64,000 nt of DNA from Hymenopus coronatus (taxonomy: Eukaryota; Arthropoda; Insecta; Mantodea; Hymenopodidae), in assembly GCA_030762935.1 (NCBI GenBank), contig CM060881.1:98692001-98756000 (forward strand). The letters run 5' to 3'. The translations under genes were made by a program, and so were the position numbers. Under the pieces are notes generated by a model. It was not told the origin of the DNA. It made no database searches and was given only the letters and a program-made list of their open reading frames with translations. Shown here piece by piece: positions 44,434-55,724 of this stretch. Each line of letters begins with the position of its first letter. The first letter of the stretch is position 1.

Positions 44434-45454
44434 CTATTTGTTTTGGATATGTAGAATTGGATGGATACGTTCAGTTGGTCTGCTCTGGGTTTCATATTTC
44501 TCTATGCTTGCCTCTCGTTTACAAATGCTGTGCATGCGGTCTTCCAGCAATCTCAGCTTCCTGAGATGACTAGCAAAAGGGTCTTTCTCCTCTTATATCT
44601 CCTTGGATCTGGAACATTAGAATTATTGAAAATTAGTAAATGTTATTAATTTTCCTTTGACTCGATCACTGCAATGGAAATAAGGTTAGTTTCTTTCTTG
44701 ATGTAATAGCAATATATTATACTCACATTGATGCTTGATTCGACGTGCTCGTATTCGGAATGTCATCATAATCTTGTACAGGGCAGGTGTTCCATGGGTT
44801 TGAAATGCAGACATCCACCTCGTCAACGTCAGTCCTAACAGGGTCTATGAGCTCTGGCGGTATGGGGATTGACTCTCGAACTCTGGAAAGAACAATGAGG
44901 GTTATTAACTTTTTCAAGAAATAAATGTGTGATGTGCTGGTCACTCATCGTATTTTTAGTTTGTAATTACCTTTGTCTCATATGCCTTGACCAATACACG
45001 CTACAGGTCAAGTTGCAGATGAAGTATGATGTTATTCTATCATGCACTGCGGGTTTTGAACAAATCACCACATGAGTGCGACCGTTGCATAATTCTAAGT
45101 GATCTTCAATCTCATGTGCTGATCTAAACATATCCGTTGCATCTATGGTATCTGAATCGTGAAGCTCTTGTGTGTTCCGACCCCTAGATATATAAAAATG
45201 TATTGGAATTAGCCATCATTACTCGAATACATTTGTAGTACTTATAATAGTAGAAAGACGTGAATGTATTGTACTTACAATATATCTTTCTTGTAGACAG
45301 AGCAGTCTTCGGAACAGGGATTCCTTGAAGGTATCTGATTATGGTAAGCAGGGTATATGCATGTAATCGTATGCATTCGTCCATTGCACGATTCTTTGTG
45401 AAAGTATGTATAATGATGCGAATCTTCAGCACACTCTCTCCTGTATTCGTTCAT
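44434..45454 (-). pseudogene. Gene A, right copy: C-terminally truncated by a nonsense codon
   Basis: Minus-strand exons 45454-45279, 45183-44971, 44882-44727 and 44608-44434 mirror the left copy with all splice sites kept. In exon 4 the codon at 44593-44595 is TAA where the left copy has CAA (Gln187), so the product would end after residue 186 and lose the charged helical tail of about 53 residues. Both Cys/His domains (exons 1 and 2) stay intact. Other differences are Ile56 to Lys in exon 1 and a silent Ser codon change in exon 3. The copy may be a decaying pseudogene or make a working short form; an alternative acceptor at about 36006 in the left copy would also bypass this exon. A TATA-like motif is kept at 45542-45549. 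Confidence 0.6.
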
Positions 45455-45895
45455 ATCATCAAAAGCTTTGACGTTTGTTTTCAAGAATGCTTTTTCACGG
45501 CGGTTATATCGAATAAGTAGCTCTATATTGCAGACCTCAGGCTTATATAGTTGCTCACATAAAAAAACATGTTTTCTTCAGTGTATACCTAAGGAAGGAG
45601 AATGCATGTATCTGCCTGTTCTTAGCCTAGAGGGGCCGAGTGAGGATGTTTTTCTAACAGAAAACTCTGAAGGGGAGAGATAGGATGTTTTGTTCAAAAT
45701 GTCGCCAGCCTTCTTTATCGTCTGAAACTGGTCGGATCATGCTTTGCTTTTTGTAATAGGTAGTATGTTTCCGTTTTCCCTTGTGTTATATGTTAGCCAA
45801 GAGGTGAGCAGCCTTGCGCGGCTTTCTTTCATAGCGATTGTGATAAGTGGCTACTAAATATCCCCCCCCCCCTTTATGAAAATGTTTATTTATGC

Positions 45896-46551
45896 TCAAT
45901 CCTCAAGTTATGTGATGAGTGCTTCGAGTTATAAATTATACTTCTCTGTTGAAGTTTGAGAATACTGCTGTGTCAGTTGTAGGCTGTCTAAGTGATTTCA
46001 AGCAATGTTAGCTGTTATTTTTGGTATGGTATTTATTTTTTGAAGATGTCTATTTATGCATAATTGTCAAGTTATGTGGAGAGTACTTCAAGTTATAGCT
46101 TATACTTCAGTGTTAAAATTAGAGAATACTGCTGTATCAGTTGTAGGCTGTCTAAGTGATTTCAAGCAATGTTAGCTGTTATTTTGGTATGGTATTTCAT
46201 TTGAAGGTATTTATTTATGCATAATCGTCAAGGTACGTTATGCTTCAAGCTATATTTTATACTACAGTGTTGAAATTAGAGAATACTTCTGAGTCAGTTG
46301 TAGGCTGTCTAAGTGATTTCAAGCCATGTTAGCTGTCGGTTTTACTATGGTATCTCCTTGTTGAAAATGTACAGTGTTGAAAATTAGAGAATACAGCTCA
46401 GTTAGTTGTAGGCTGTCTAAGTGATTTCAAGCCATGTTAGCTGTCGGTTTTACTATGGTATCTCCTTGTTGAAAATGTACAGTGTTGAAAATTAGAGAAT
46501 ACAGCTCAGTTAGTTGTAGGCAGTCTAAGTGATTTCAAATTGTGTTAGCTG
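45896..46551 (-). repeat. Tandem array upstream of gene A, right arm
   Basis: Mirror of the left-arm array with the same unit number and order. Confidence 0.9.
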
Positions 46552-46553
46552 TT

Positions 46554-47396
46554 GTTTTTACTTTCTCTACACGTACTTTGTACATAGTGTATAGAGAAGG
46601 TATTGTATTCCACCCAAAATCGGATGCTGATTTTTCACTGGGAATATATATGTTTTTAGGGTCCCCTGTATCCAAAATAATCCATTTTAGAAAAAGATTC
46701 GTGTGTGTCTGCATGTCTGTGTGTTTGCGTGTGTTGGTGTGTATATGTGTGTGACTGGGCAGCATAGCTCAAAAACGCAAATTCGGTTTGGTATTTAAGT
46801 TTAGTATCTTCCAGGTATGCGACACGAAGATTTTTGAGAAAAGCCCCACCCCCAAACTACCCTTTACATGGAACGTTTTTTCGTAAAATTTTATTTCTAA
46901 AAATGGTTCTAACGATTTTGATTAGAATATCGCATATTAAAAATAATTACCGGACAAATAAAATGTATAACTTGAATTTTCTGAGTATAATCTCTGAAGA
47001 CCTTTTTTATTCTGAATAAATTGTTATAACTAGTAAACCATAAGAGATAGATAAAAGCTTACCACACAAAAATGTAGGGCACATTAAAACACACGATTTA
47101 TGTGAAATACATGATTTTTGTGGAGTGAACCCTTTTTTTCGATATAATCCTGGTTATTTGTTTCAGCTTTAAAACATTTACTTTTCTCTTACAGGAGAGT
47201 GACATAGCAGCCGACTTTTGACTATGACTATCACTTTAACCTATGGTACTCCCTTAGTTAGCTTCTACTTACAAGGAAGCAAGTATGAAGACTATTTCTA
47301 CTAGTTTTTACTCGATTAGCATGAAGTAAAAAGACGTACAAGCTTTTTGACAATAATTTGTTTCAGAGAGGTATAGAAGGTCACGTGAATGGAACA
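46554..47396 (+). repeat. R element copy in the right arm
   Basis: Mirror of the left-arm copy, with the hairpin end at the array side. Confidence 0.9.
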
Positions 47397-47579
47397 CACC
47401 ATATTTTGGTATAGGTCTGACATTTGCGTAAATAAAAACATTTTATATGTCTTGTGATAGTTATGAATAATGTTTGAATACACTGGGCGTATAATCCAAG
47501 TAGTAGTTGACATGTAGATGTAATTTCGTGAAGAATTTGTATCACTCATTTCGCTATAGTGTTGCAAATTGGGTTGTTA

Positions 47580-48250
47580 TTTGCATTTTTAAACTTAAAG
47601 TAAAGGTATAATTGTGATTAAAATGTATTGAATTAATCCCGAATCTAATACTCGTACTGAATAGGGGATGGTTAAGAATTGAGAAAAGTCTAATAGCGTT
47701 TTATTGTAACTTCAATTCTCAAAGCGTTATTGGCATTTTAACTGGCGTAATTGTAACTAAAATTTCTTAAATTAGCCAATCACAAATGGGTATGGGCTGA
47801 TAAAGGAATAAGGAAAGTGTTACGGCGTTTTATTGTAGCTTCAATTCTCTAAGTGTTATTGACATTTTAATTTGCGTAATTGTAATTAAAGTTTCTCGAG
47901 TGTTGGATAGCTGGGATTCATTCTTGTACTGGATGAAGGGTGATAAATGAGCAAGAAAAGTCTCATAGTATTTTATTGTAATCTCAATTATTTAACCGTT
48001 ATTAACATTTTAATTAGCGTAATTGTAATTCAAATTTCTTAAAATTAACCAATCGTGTGTCTTGTACTTGTGCTGGGTATGGGCTGATAAAGGAATAAGA
48101 AAAGTGTTATGGCGTCTTATTGTAACCTCAATTCTTTAAGCATTATTGTCATTTTAATTAGTGTAATTGTAATTAAAGTTTATTGATTATTCGTGAAGTT
48201 AATTCTTGTACTGGATAGGGGATTATAATGGAATAAGAACAGCTTTTATT
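47580..48250 (-). repeat. Outer tandem repeats, right arm
   Basis: Units share GCGTAATTGTAATTAAA and AAAGTGTTATGGCGT-like phrases at 47752, 47874, 48018 and 48162, a spacing of 122-144 bp. There are more units than in the left arm. Confidence 0.8.
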
Positions 48251-48859
48251 TATTGCGAGTGTTATAATTGCGTTCTACATTCAATCCTTTTTGCAGTTGT
48301 TTAATTATACATAGTCGTAAAGTCATGTGATTGCATCCTCACTGAAAGTCGAATGTATGTCCTCGTTTAAGAACGGATATTAAGATTTATAATGTTTGGA
48401 GTTGTAATGATGTTGGCATTCTCAGTGTTCGAGAGGTCCCAGGTTCAATTCCCTGTTGGGTGCCCTCTGCTCGTTGGAAACACAATCACTTCGCCGCCAT
48501 ATTGGTTTTTGATGTGATAAGTTAGTATGTTTTATAAAAGAAATTCTCTCTTGCTATTTTTCATTTCATATGTTGGTATTGAATAATAAAACTTTTAACA
48601 TGTTCAATCGTGTGAGTGTTATAATTCCTTGCAAAAATATTACCGCTAACGCATGTTCAATTGATATCTAATAATTTATATCAAATATTCCACTCAGTAA
48701 TTTTATCGAGTTTTTTCGCCATGACAGTTGAACTATGTTTGTATATACAGATTCTTTGTGAAAAGTTAGACTGATTTGTCATGCAAATGAGCCTTGTAGC
48801 TCTCGAATTGCCAGAGATAGAGAAATCCTACGTGTTTTTAATTAAAAGAGACTATCGAA
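47921..48859. other. Segment present only in the right arm (about 0.94 kb)
   Basis: Left-arm homology jumps from GGGATTCATT to GAAATCAAAAGAATT, skipping this stretch; a two- to three-base ATT microhomology is at the junction. It holds two more tandem-repeat units, a tRNA-like box B (CCAGGTTCAATTCCC near 48448) and a second copy of a GCAAATGAGCCTTGTAGCTC motif that recurs about 150 bp later in both arms. Deletion from the left arm by short-homology repair is the simplest reading. Confidence 0.75.
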
Positions 48860-49278
48860 TTGAAATCAAAAGAATTTTGTATTTATGATTAGAGATTCAG
48901 ATTCCTCGTGAAAAACTAGATCGATTTGATATGCAGATGAGCCTTGTAGCTCAAAAATTAGAAATTCGAGTGGGCGTGGTCAATCGATTAAATTGAATTT
49001 GATCTGTGAATGTGAAAGACGATTGTTCAAGTGATTAAGAGCCCTGCAAGTAAAATCTTTTAGACAGGTGGTTTGGCAAAGGGGGAGGGGGTAGTAGCCG
49101 GCAGCACATACTTTGATTGACAGGTACATGGGGAAGCTTTTAGACTGTTGTCTTGGCAAAGAGGCAGCGCTGTGTGGGTGGTCTGTCGGCTGATGTTTAT
49201 CTTAAGTGTTACATATGTACATGATGTTTTACATGGGCGGCATCCTTTGAGTCCCGAAATCCCCCTTTATCCCCTACT

Positions 49279-49284
49279 CTTTTT
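49279..49284 (+). repeat. Candidate target-site duplication, right copy
   Basis: CTTTTT immediately after the palindrome, matching the left flank exactly. Confidence 0.55.
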
Positions 49285-49940
49285 AAATATATATTTTTCT
49301 CAAACACTGCACCCCCGACATCATCCACTCGTGCCACCATACCAGTTATTTTACGTAGGTTCTTCCTGTCGTTTACCATAGGCACATCTGACTACAGTCG
49401 CTGGATGGCCAGTCTATTACTTATTGCCTTAATCTGAACCGCTTACGTTAAGGTGCCTCTGATAAGGATATCTAAACAGTTCAAAATTAAAATACTGCAG
49501 CAAAATAATTCACGCAGCAGAGGCTTGCTGGCGCAAAACAAACTGGAACGAAAATAAAATCTACGTATCCTGCGTCGCATTCAGTTGCAGTTTATAGCCA
49601 CATAAATGGAACAAGTAGACAAGTGGATGCAGAAACACAGCTTAAGTAAACTAATAAAAGAAACCAGTTTTCCTTTCACATGTGTGTAACATCAGATTCA
49701 GCATATCATGTTAATTGGATGAGTAACTCGTTTCCTGCAATAAGAAGCATTCCTAAAAGGTGTACGTTTTATGGCACTTTTATTCCAGCTTGCGATAAAA
49801 TCTGCATAGTCTACGATAAAGAAGACCATATATTACTGCAACAGCGGTAGAATTGCATTTGTACGTTTCTTAATTATGTTAATATCTCTTGAAGGAATGT
49901 AGCTTCCTTCCACCTTCTTTTGTATTCTAACATTTCAATT
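49285..49940. other. Intergenic, nothing recognised
   Basis: After a possible 12-bp R element remnant the sequence matches no family I can see. Confidence 0.4.
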
Positions 49941-49944
49941 TAGA

Positions 49945-50195
49945 GTTAGGAATAAGTCATACGGAAGCTAGTAGGTCATGTTCGCTTCCAACGTGACCCC
50001 TGAGAGAAAGGGATAAAGATGAGACCCGAATGATTACCAAATGTGGACAACAATGCGCGCTAGCAAGAACGGGACCTCTAACGATTTCAGATTTACGCCA
50101 GCGCAATCCGGCCTGTGCAATCTTCAGTCGGGGTGTCGTGGGATGAAAGGGGACGATCCCAGGAAGGTGTTTTAGACGATTGTCCAAACACTAGG
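49945..50195 (-). repeat. Unclassified GC-richer segment next to SINE-C
   Basis: Continuous with the 3' side of the following SINE-C head. It may be an extended 3' region of that element or a separate repeat. Confidence 0.25.
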
Positions 50196-50199
50196 GTTA

Positions 50200-50640
50200 G
50201 CTGGAACATTCATTGCCATAGCCGGGATTTGAACCACTGATCTCCCGGTATCTAGCTGGTTACTCTAACCACTGGGCTACCACGGCAACATGTCAGCACT
50301 GCGTTGAATTCCTCATCTGACTCGCATGCTTCCCGGTAAATTACAAAGTGATCTGAAATGATTGTTATAGTGCTTAACACCCGCTCTTACTACATGGTCA
50401 GTACAGGTAATTTCACTGATGGCACAACGTATGAAGATGGAGCACCTGCTCCGCTTTGTCCACCAGAAACCCCACATACGGTCGCTTGGGATGGAACCTG
50501 GGCCGCTTAAAGGAGACGTGAATGGTCTACCACTCGGCCACGCCGCGGCTCATAAATTATTTTGAAATGTCCGGCCCCAATGGCGACTGACAATGTAGTA
50601 AGTCCCGGGTTTCATAGTTTAACTAACTATTAGATCAATT
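50200..50640 (-). mobile_element. SINE-C copy interrupted by SINE-A
   Basis: Minus strand: GTAGCCCAGTGGTTAGAGTA and GGTTCAAATCCCGGC. The family body resumes at AATTATTTTGAAATGTCC after the nested SINE-A. Confidence 0.75.
50372..50560 (-). mobile_element. SINE-A copy nested in SINE-C
   Basis: Minus strand carries CGCGGCGTGGCCGAGTGG, a box-B relic GGTTCCATCCC, GTGGACAAAGCGGAGC and the GGTGTTAAGCAC-type end. It lacks the CGGGTTTTCTCC part of the body. Confidence 0.7.
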
Positions 50641-50879
50641 ACTTTTATCTAATTATTTTTTCACACAACCATGGGTGGGAAACAAGCTGGACATACTTTC
50701 CCAACTTAAAACTTATCCATCTTGTCGTGCTTGGGGTTGGGGGGGGGACTAGAAATCTCGGTATCACTTGTTTGGGTGGTGTAAAATTGATGGTAATATT
50801 AGGGCATTATCTTAGGGCATAGTTATGCAACGAAGGAAATGCCTCGAATACAGTAACTTACCTAAGATCTACTCGTATT

Positions 50880-51260
50880 GGGGCAACCACTTTTCAGGAG
50901 GAAGAGATGAAGTGAGGAACCACAGACCGCAGACAGACATGCCACAGACTCGTCCTTCTACTGGAGCTGTTCGGAGAGGGAAATAAACAACCCGTTCAAC
51001 CAAACAGCTCTGTAATATTCACAAGGAACAATATTCTTTGGAGCAAGCATCCACGCCATCAGCCAGCCACCGTCACACACCACAAACCCTGATAGATGAG
51101 AAGGAAATGGAATGAAAAAGGGGAATGGTAGGAATAGATGTAGATGGGAGTTTGCTTGCAGGGTATACAATGACTAAACGGAAGCCGGAGTGGGAGGTCG
51201 ACGTGATTCGAACCCGGTACCTTCCGAATTCTAGCCTCACGCATTATCTCTACCGTTTTA
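50880..51260 (-). mobile_element. SINE-E candidate with tRNA-like head
   Basis: Minus strand begins CGGTAGAGATAATGCGTGAG and CCGGGTTCGAATCACG near 51185-51258, followed by the body with GGTTTGTGGTGTGTGACGG. Part of the body is similar to 17845-17935. Confidence 0.5.
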
Positions 51261-51286
51261 ATGTATCTTAGTTTTAGCTTTTCATT

Positions 51287-51690
51287 TTGATGGTAACCAT
51301 TAAAACAAGTTCAATAGAACCAGTTACGTTGGGCGCTAGTACAACACGCATCTCGAAAGTGCTTGGTTGGTTTCAAAGCTCCCCTAAGGTCACTGATGCC
51401 TCATTCCACCTAGCGAAGTCGAATCCACTACTGAGGGAAAGACCCCAAAGGGCCGATTCCATTGTTTCCGATGGCGGATGATGTTGAAGATGACAGTGGA
51501 TGAGAAGATCTACAGCTTTCATTCACAGTGGACTTCTAACCACGTTGGACCTTGAAGATACTCCACATGAGCTAGTTAGAAATGAAGACTTGGATAGGGT
51601 TCGATTTAAAATCGCTATCCTAGAGTTAGGAATTGAACCTGGAACTTAAAGCTAACCAATTTACTCCTAGACTACGGAGGAAGACTGTGG
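51287..51690 (-). mobile_element. SINE-F candidate with tRNA-like head
   Basis: Minus strand has CTCCGTAGTCTAGGAGTAAA (box A) and CCAGGTTCAATTCC (box B) near 51630-51685, then a body of about 330 bp. It is a single copy in this window, so the element boundaries are inferred. Confidence 0.45.
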
Positions 51691-51694
51691 TTTA

Positions 51695-51844
51695 GAAGCT
51701 ACTGCATTAACTCTTCAGTTTCTAAGTTGTCCCCGCTATGTTGTTCGTTCTTTAAGATCCTTATCCGGTTCTCTATTATATTTCCCAAGAATTTTTCCCA
51801 TCATTTTAATTATTTTTTTCCCCTGGACTCGCCAACGATTTATT
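51695..51844. other. Short spacer, nothing recognised
   Basis: No feature supported. Confidence 0.4.
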
Positions 51845-52115
51845 TGCTGGAGAGGTAGAGTCAATGCCATAGCCGGGATCCTCTGGTTTCCGTCCAGTTG
51901 CTCTGATCATTGACCTACCGTTGCCACATGCCGGCACGACACTAAATTCTCCAACTGACTCGCGCTTTTCCTAGTGAACCACAAGGGGACCTTAAATTAT
52001 GTCATACCTCATTGGCGACGTACAAACTCCGCAAGTATTTAAGTCCCGAGCTTTATAGTTAAACAACTATTAGGTGAAATAACGTGAATTAATTGTTTCT
52101 TTCACACCAGCCGTG
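51845..52115 (-). mobile_element. SINE-C copy, degraded head
   Basis: ACATGCCGGCACGACACTAA, GTGAACCACAAGGGGACC and ATTGGCGACG match the family body. The tRNA-like part has decayed. Confidence 0.65.
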
Positions 52116-52329
52116 TGTACATCAGAAGTTGGAGAATTTAATAATGATTGCATTTCTCAGTCTGACTCTACCTCAACTTCTGTTCTACACACAGCTGTGG
52201 GAAATAAACAATTATTCACAATTTATTTGCTATTGTTTATTTATTTAAATTTGCCCATTATTTGTTCCACAAATCTCTCCATCATTTGGCCTTTTCAAGT
52301 TCCTTTAACGATGAAAATATCAACCAGAC

Positions 52330-52670
52330 GGCGCCTAGGTTGAGTGGTTAGACCGCTTGCCTCCCATCTAGGTGTCCCCGGTTCGATCCCAAGCGCCTGC
52401 ATATGGGATTTGTGGTGGGCGAAGCGGAATCTGGGTGGGTTTTCTCCGGGGTCCTCCTGTTTTCCCCGCCACTCATTACACCAATTACTCCATCATCAAT
52501 TTCGCTTCCATTTCATGTTCATGCCTGGCTACGGGCCGACCTCTCTATTAACAGGTTTCAAGCCGTTGGTTCCCTGATAGTTTCTGACCCCTAGGCATTG
52601 GCTTGTAAGACCTAGGGTCAGTTCTGCAAATACGGGGAGGGTAAATCGATTACGAAATGAAAAAGAATAT
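52330..52670 (+). mobile_element. SINE-A related copy with a different 3' half
   Basis: Head GCCTAGGTTGAGTGGTTAGA and CCCGGTTCGATCCCAAG with body TGGGTGGGTTTTCTCCGG. The 3' part (CATGCCTGGCTACGGGCC, CCTAGGGTCAGTTCTGC) differs from other SINE-A copies, indicating a subfamily with an exchanged tail. Confidence 0.75.
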
Positions 52671-52859
52671 CAACCAGTTTTTTACACATAATAATACGCC
52701 TCATTGATATTGATAAACAATAAATAATTACGCAATGCACGGAGAAGGTTTAGTTTAGTCTGGCCTAAAATCCTAGTGGAGTAAGGAGCAATACATCAAA
52801 TCGGATGCCAAATTCATTAATCAGAAATGGAAAATGAAATGGCGTATTATTTATGGACG

Positions 52860-53128
52860 CTCTTTAACTGTTGTGGTTCTCAGCGTCCCATTCTATATTG
52901 GGCGTGAAAGATCGCATAATTTTGCTCAGAGGCCTCTCTATCAGGCTTGAGGTTCTTTTACGTGCCGTAAATCTACGACACGGGACCCACGGTTTTACTT
53001 CCCTTCCGAAGGAAGCCATGCTAAGCATTTTTACGCCCGAAAAAAATCCATCGTCCTCCGCCGGGTTTGAACCCGCGACCTTGGGTACATGAAGTCAGCA
53101 TGGTAACCATTACACCACAGAGGGCGAC
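52860..53128 (-). mobile_element. SINE-D copy with clear tRNA-like head
   Basis: Minus strand CTCTGTGGTGTAATGGTTAC and GCGGGTTCAAACCCGGC give box A and box B with a well-paired T arm. The body includes the reverse complement of AAATCTACGACACGGGACCC. Confidence 0.75.
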
Positions 53129-53139
53129 AAACTCATTAG

Positions 53140-53770
53140 TCAGGGGCCCGCGTGGATTAGACTAGGAGCAAGGCGGATGATAAAAATTACTGACGTAAAA
53201 GGTTTGAGAATCTGCCCCATTTGCGAGGGGGAAGAGTCGTGGACTCATATCGCTCTTGTTAACGCAAGATGTAGGGTACGGAGGAATGGAGAGAAAAGTA
53301 TTTACCGCGAATGGAGAGTTAGGAGCATGTTGGACACTACTGGCAGGCATGCAAGACCCGGAGGTGATAGGTAAATTTCTGCTTAAGGCGAGCCAGTAGG
53401 GATCTGAAAAGGCTGATAGTAGGGGAGAGCTAAAAAAATATTATAATGTTTTATATATATTCTATATCATCCTTTTCAGTCTTTGTTTTGCAGTGGTGTT
53501 AATATTATGTGTATTATCTCTCTTAAGTGTATTTATTTACTATAGTGGGGTACACTAATACATCGAAATACGGTTTATTGTGTATTGAGAGTTTTAATGC
53601 TGTATTTGAATATGCTTGTCTTTATATTTTCGTGTTCACACTTTTATTTATTGGTTTTTAAATATTGCTTACTATTTTGTGTATTACAAAAGCACATACG
53701 GTCTATAGACCCGTGTGATTGATGAAGATTAGTGTATGCATACTGGTATTTAAATAAATACACGTATTCA
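53140..53770 (+). mobile_element. LINE 3' end fragment
   Basis: The frame from about 53177 has LRICPICEGEESWTHI followed by basic residues. It resembles the CPxC...H zinc-knuckle block found at the C terminus of some non-LTR retrotransposon polyproteins. A T-rich 3' region follows with GTCTATAGACCCGTGTGATT and a TTTAAATAAATACAC tail, as in LINE 3' ends. The reverse transcriptase core is absent, so it is a 5'-truncated copy. The clade is not resolved. Confidence 0.45.
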
Positions 53771-53774
53771 TCTA

Positions 53775-54650
53775 TTTATAAGTTGATTCCTATTCGTTGT
53801 ATTACAATACTCCTGTGTGCCTGAATATGTACTTACAAAATTGCATAGGCCTAAAAGCTATAGCATTCTGATCGTATATCGTTAAAGATAGTGTTTAGAA
53901 AATAAAATATGCCGATTTGGCTCATCATCCTGGCTAAATAGGTGATTTAAATATTTTAATAGCTTGTAAAACATGCAACTTATCCGCTACACACGGCAGA
54001 CACAAGGTAATTACCGAGCCGGTCTCCCTTTTTGTGGCATGTTGCAATATCATTAGATTTGCTTCTTCCTGGATGAATCTTTCTGGCAGGGCATTGACTT
54101 ATAGAGTATTTAAACTAACGCTACTATTGCAGAGTTGTTAACGAGGTAGCAATTATGTTTAACAGTTCAAGGTGGTAGCGGTTTTATTTCGAATAGAAAT
54201 GTATGTCATTAGAGCTGTTACAGTGACCACAAAGTGATGTGGTTATTCTTTTTTCATCCGGTAGTAGTCATTCCAAGGCCACTTGAGATGCGATTTTTAG
54301 TTGCTGATATATTAATGGGTGTGCAAGTCTCAGTTACCCACGAAGGATTAAACGTGCTTTGACGTAATAAAATAAGTTTCAGAGACGATCTCCATTTAAG
54401 CGTATAAGAGTTTTCGTGTTAATGAAGCAACTAGAGTTGAGTGGTATCAGTCTGATATGACCGTGACAATTGACAGCGTCGTTATTGGTAATATAATGCA
54501 ATTTGAAAGTTTTCATCGAATACCTTCACTAACATTGCAGCTACAATATATACTAGTTTTGGAAGCTATATTTAAATATTTTGTTGTTAGGACTTTTATA
54601 TATGTGTTGAAGTATAGTCACTTAAAACTTTAAACCGCTATAAATACTAT
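53775..54650. other. Intergenic, nothing recognised
   Basis: AT-rich with no gene or known repeat seen. Confidence 0.4.
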
Positions 54651-54654
54651 ATTT

Positions 54655-55300
54655 GAGATACGATAAAACAAAAGAAGTCACATATTGGGAACACAATAGG
54701 GTTTCGTTTTCTTTTTCTTTTTTTCAGTTCACCATTACACATTTGCTGAATAAAACATTAGTAACTTTATTCATTCTGCTATAATTGTAGATTACAAATC
54801 ATAGCTCTTTCATAAATGATAGAATACAGCTGATTCAATGCTATGGTGAAAGGTAGTTGAGTTTTCTGAAGATTTGAGAAAATTTAAAACTCTTAGCAAT
54901 TTAAAAGTAGGTCCATGTTCCAATATATAGTTCCAAATAAATGCCAAAGTGGCCACCGCGATCTCCTGATCTCAATCCGACCGACTTTTCCTGACACAGC
55001 AGTTATCCAATGAATCAACAGCAAATAAAAGATGACAACTCACAAGAAATTGTTAATATTCCAATAGATCGTCAGCAAAATGTTGTGCATGGATTCGCAG
55101 AAAGAATGGTGTACTTTGAACAAGAGAACGGAGGGCATTTTCCCAATGTTTCATAAAACCTCGTAGTTTGCCTATTATGTGAATTTTTGGATTATTCCTA
55201 TCCCATATATTATAACATTTATAACGGCTTTAAGTTTGAGGTGACTTTTGAAAGACTTTAAGCGATTGGGCGTACCTTATTTTTCTTGAAAATAAAGCGA
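54655..55300 (+). pseudogene. Tc1/mariner-type transposase relic, first copy
   Basis: KWPPRSPDLNPTDFS is readable near 54950, corresponding to the W-P-x-R-S-P-D-L-N-P block around the last catalytic Asp of DD34/36-type transposases, and is followed at once by a stop. Downstream, FAERMVYFEQENGGHFPNV is recoverable across frames, typical of the C-terminal end. Surrounding sequence is shared with the relic at 58500. Many stops and frameshifts make it non-functional. Confidence 0.65.
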
Positions 55301-55720
55301 TGATGCGCGATGAGCACTGAACTAAAAATGTTTTGCATTCATATTATCTCCTCTGCCCTCTATCATTTCTTAAAGGATGTACAAACTATTCTTACAAAAA
55401 TTTATATTTCTATTTATATTCTAAACTTTAATTGATACAAACTTTTTCAGAAATAAATAATTTCACATTTCTTTGCAGTTAAAAATAGAACAGCGATAGT
55501 CAAATTTAACAACTGGACGCTACATGTTGGCCTTAAAATTCCATACTCTTTTCCATGCAATCGCGAGGAGCAACTAAACATAGAAAGGACTTACTAACGA
55601 ATCGGTCGCTTAACGGCGAATATCTCAGAAATGATTCACGGCACCAAAAAAATAAATAGATAACTAGAAAAAATAAAACTAAAAGAAAATTAAAAAGAGT
55701 AAATAAATAAATAAATAAAA
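55301..55720. other. AT-rich spacer, nothing recognised
   Basis: No feature supported. Confidence 0.4.
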
Positions 55721-55724
55721 ATCT

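Larger units (their letters stand above)
32337..49278. mobile_element. 16.9-kb palindromic element, candidate novel mobile element
   Basis: Two near-identical inverted arms surround a 65-bp spacer. The outermost bases are AGTAGGGGATAAAGGGGG on the left and its reverse complement on the right; identity stops abruptly there and the same hexamer flanks both sides. The interior holds three gene candidates per arm, SINEs, R elements and tandem repeats at matching positions, so those insertions predate the inverted duplication. Arm differences include substitutions (for example 36080/44595, 37094 region, 38673 region), small indels and a right-only segment. Size, AG termini and a 6-bp duplication fit Maverick/Polinton conventions, but no polymerase, integrase, protease, ATPase or capsid gene is visible. 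It could instead be a locally formed inverted duplication with a chance hexamer. Confidence 0.75.
40376..49278 (-). repeat. Palindrome right arm (8,903 bp)
   Basis: Reverse complement of the left arm, longer by about 0.93 kb mainly because of one segment (about 47921-48859) near its outer end. Confidence 0.95.

Noticed and set aside
32337..49278. Autonomous Maverick/Polinton or a known DNA virus
   Set aside because: No polymerase, integrase, protease, packaging ATPase or capsid frame is visible; only the ends, size and hexamer agree.
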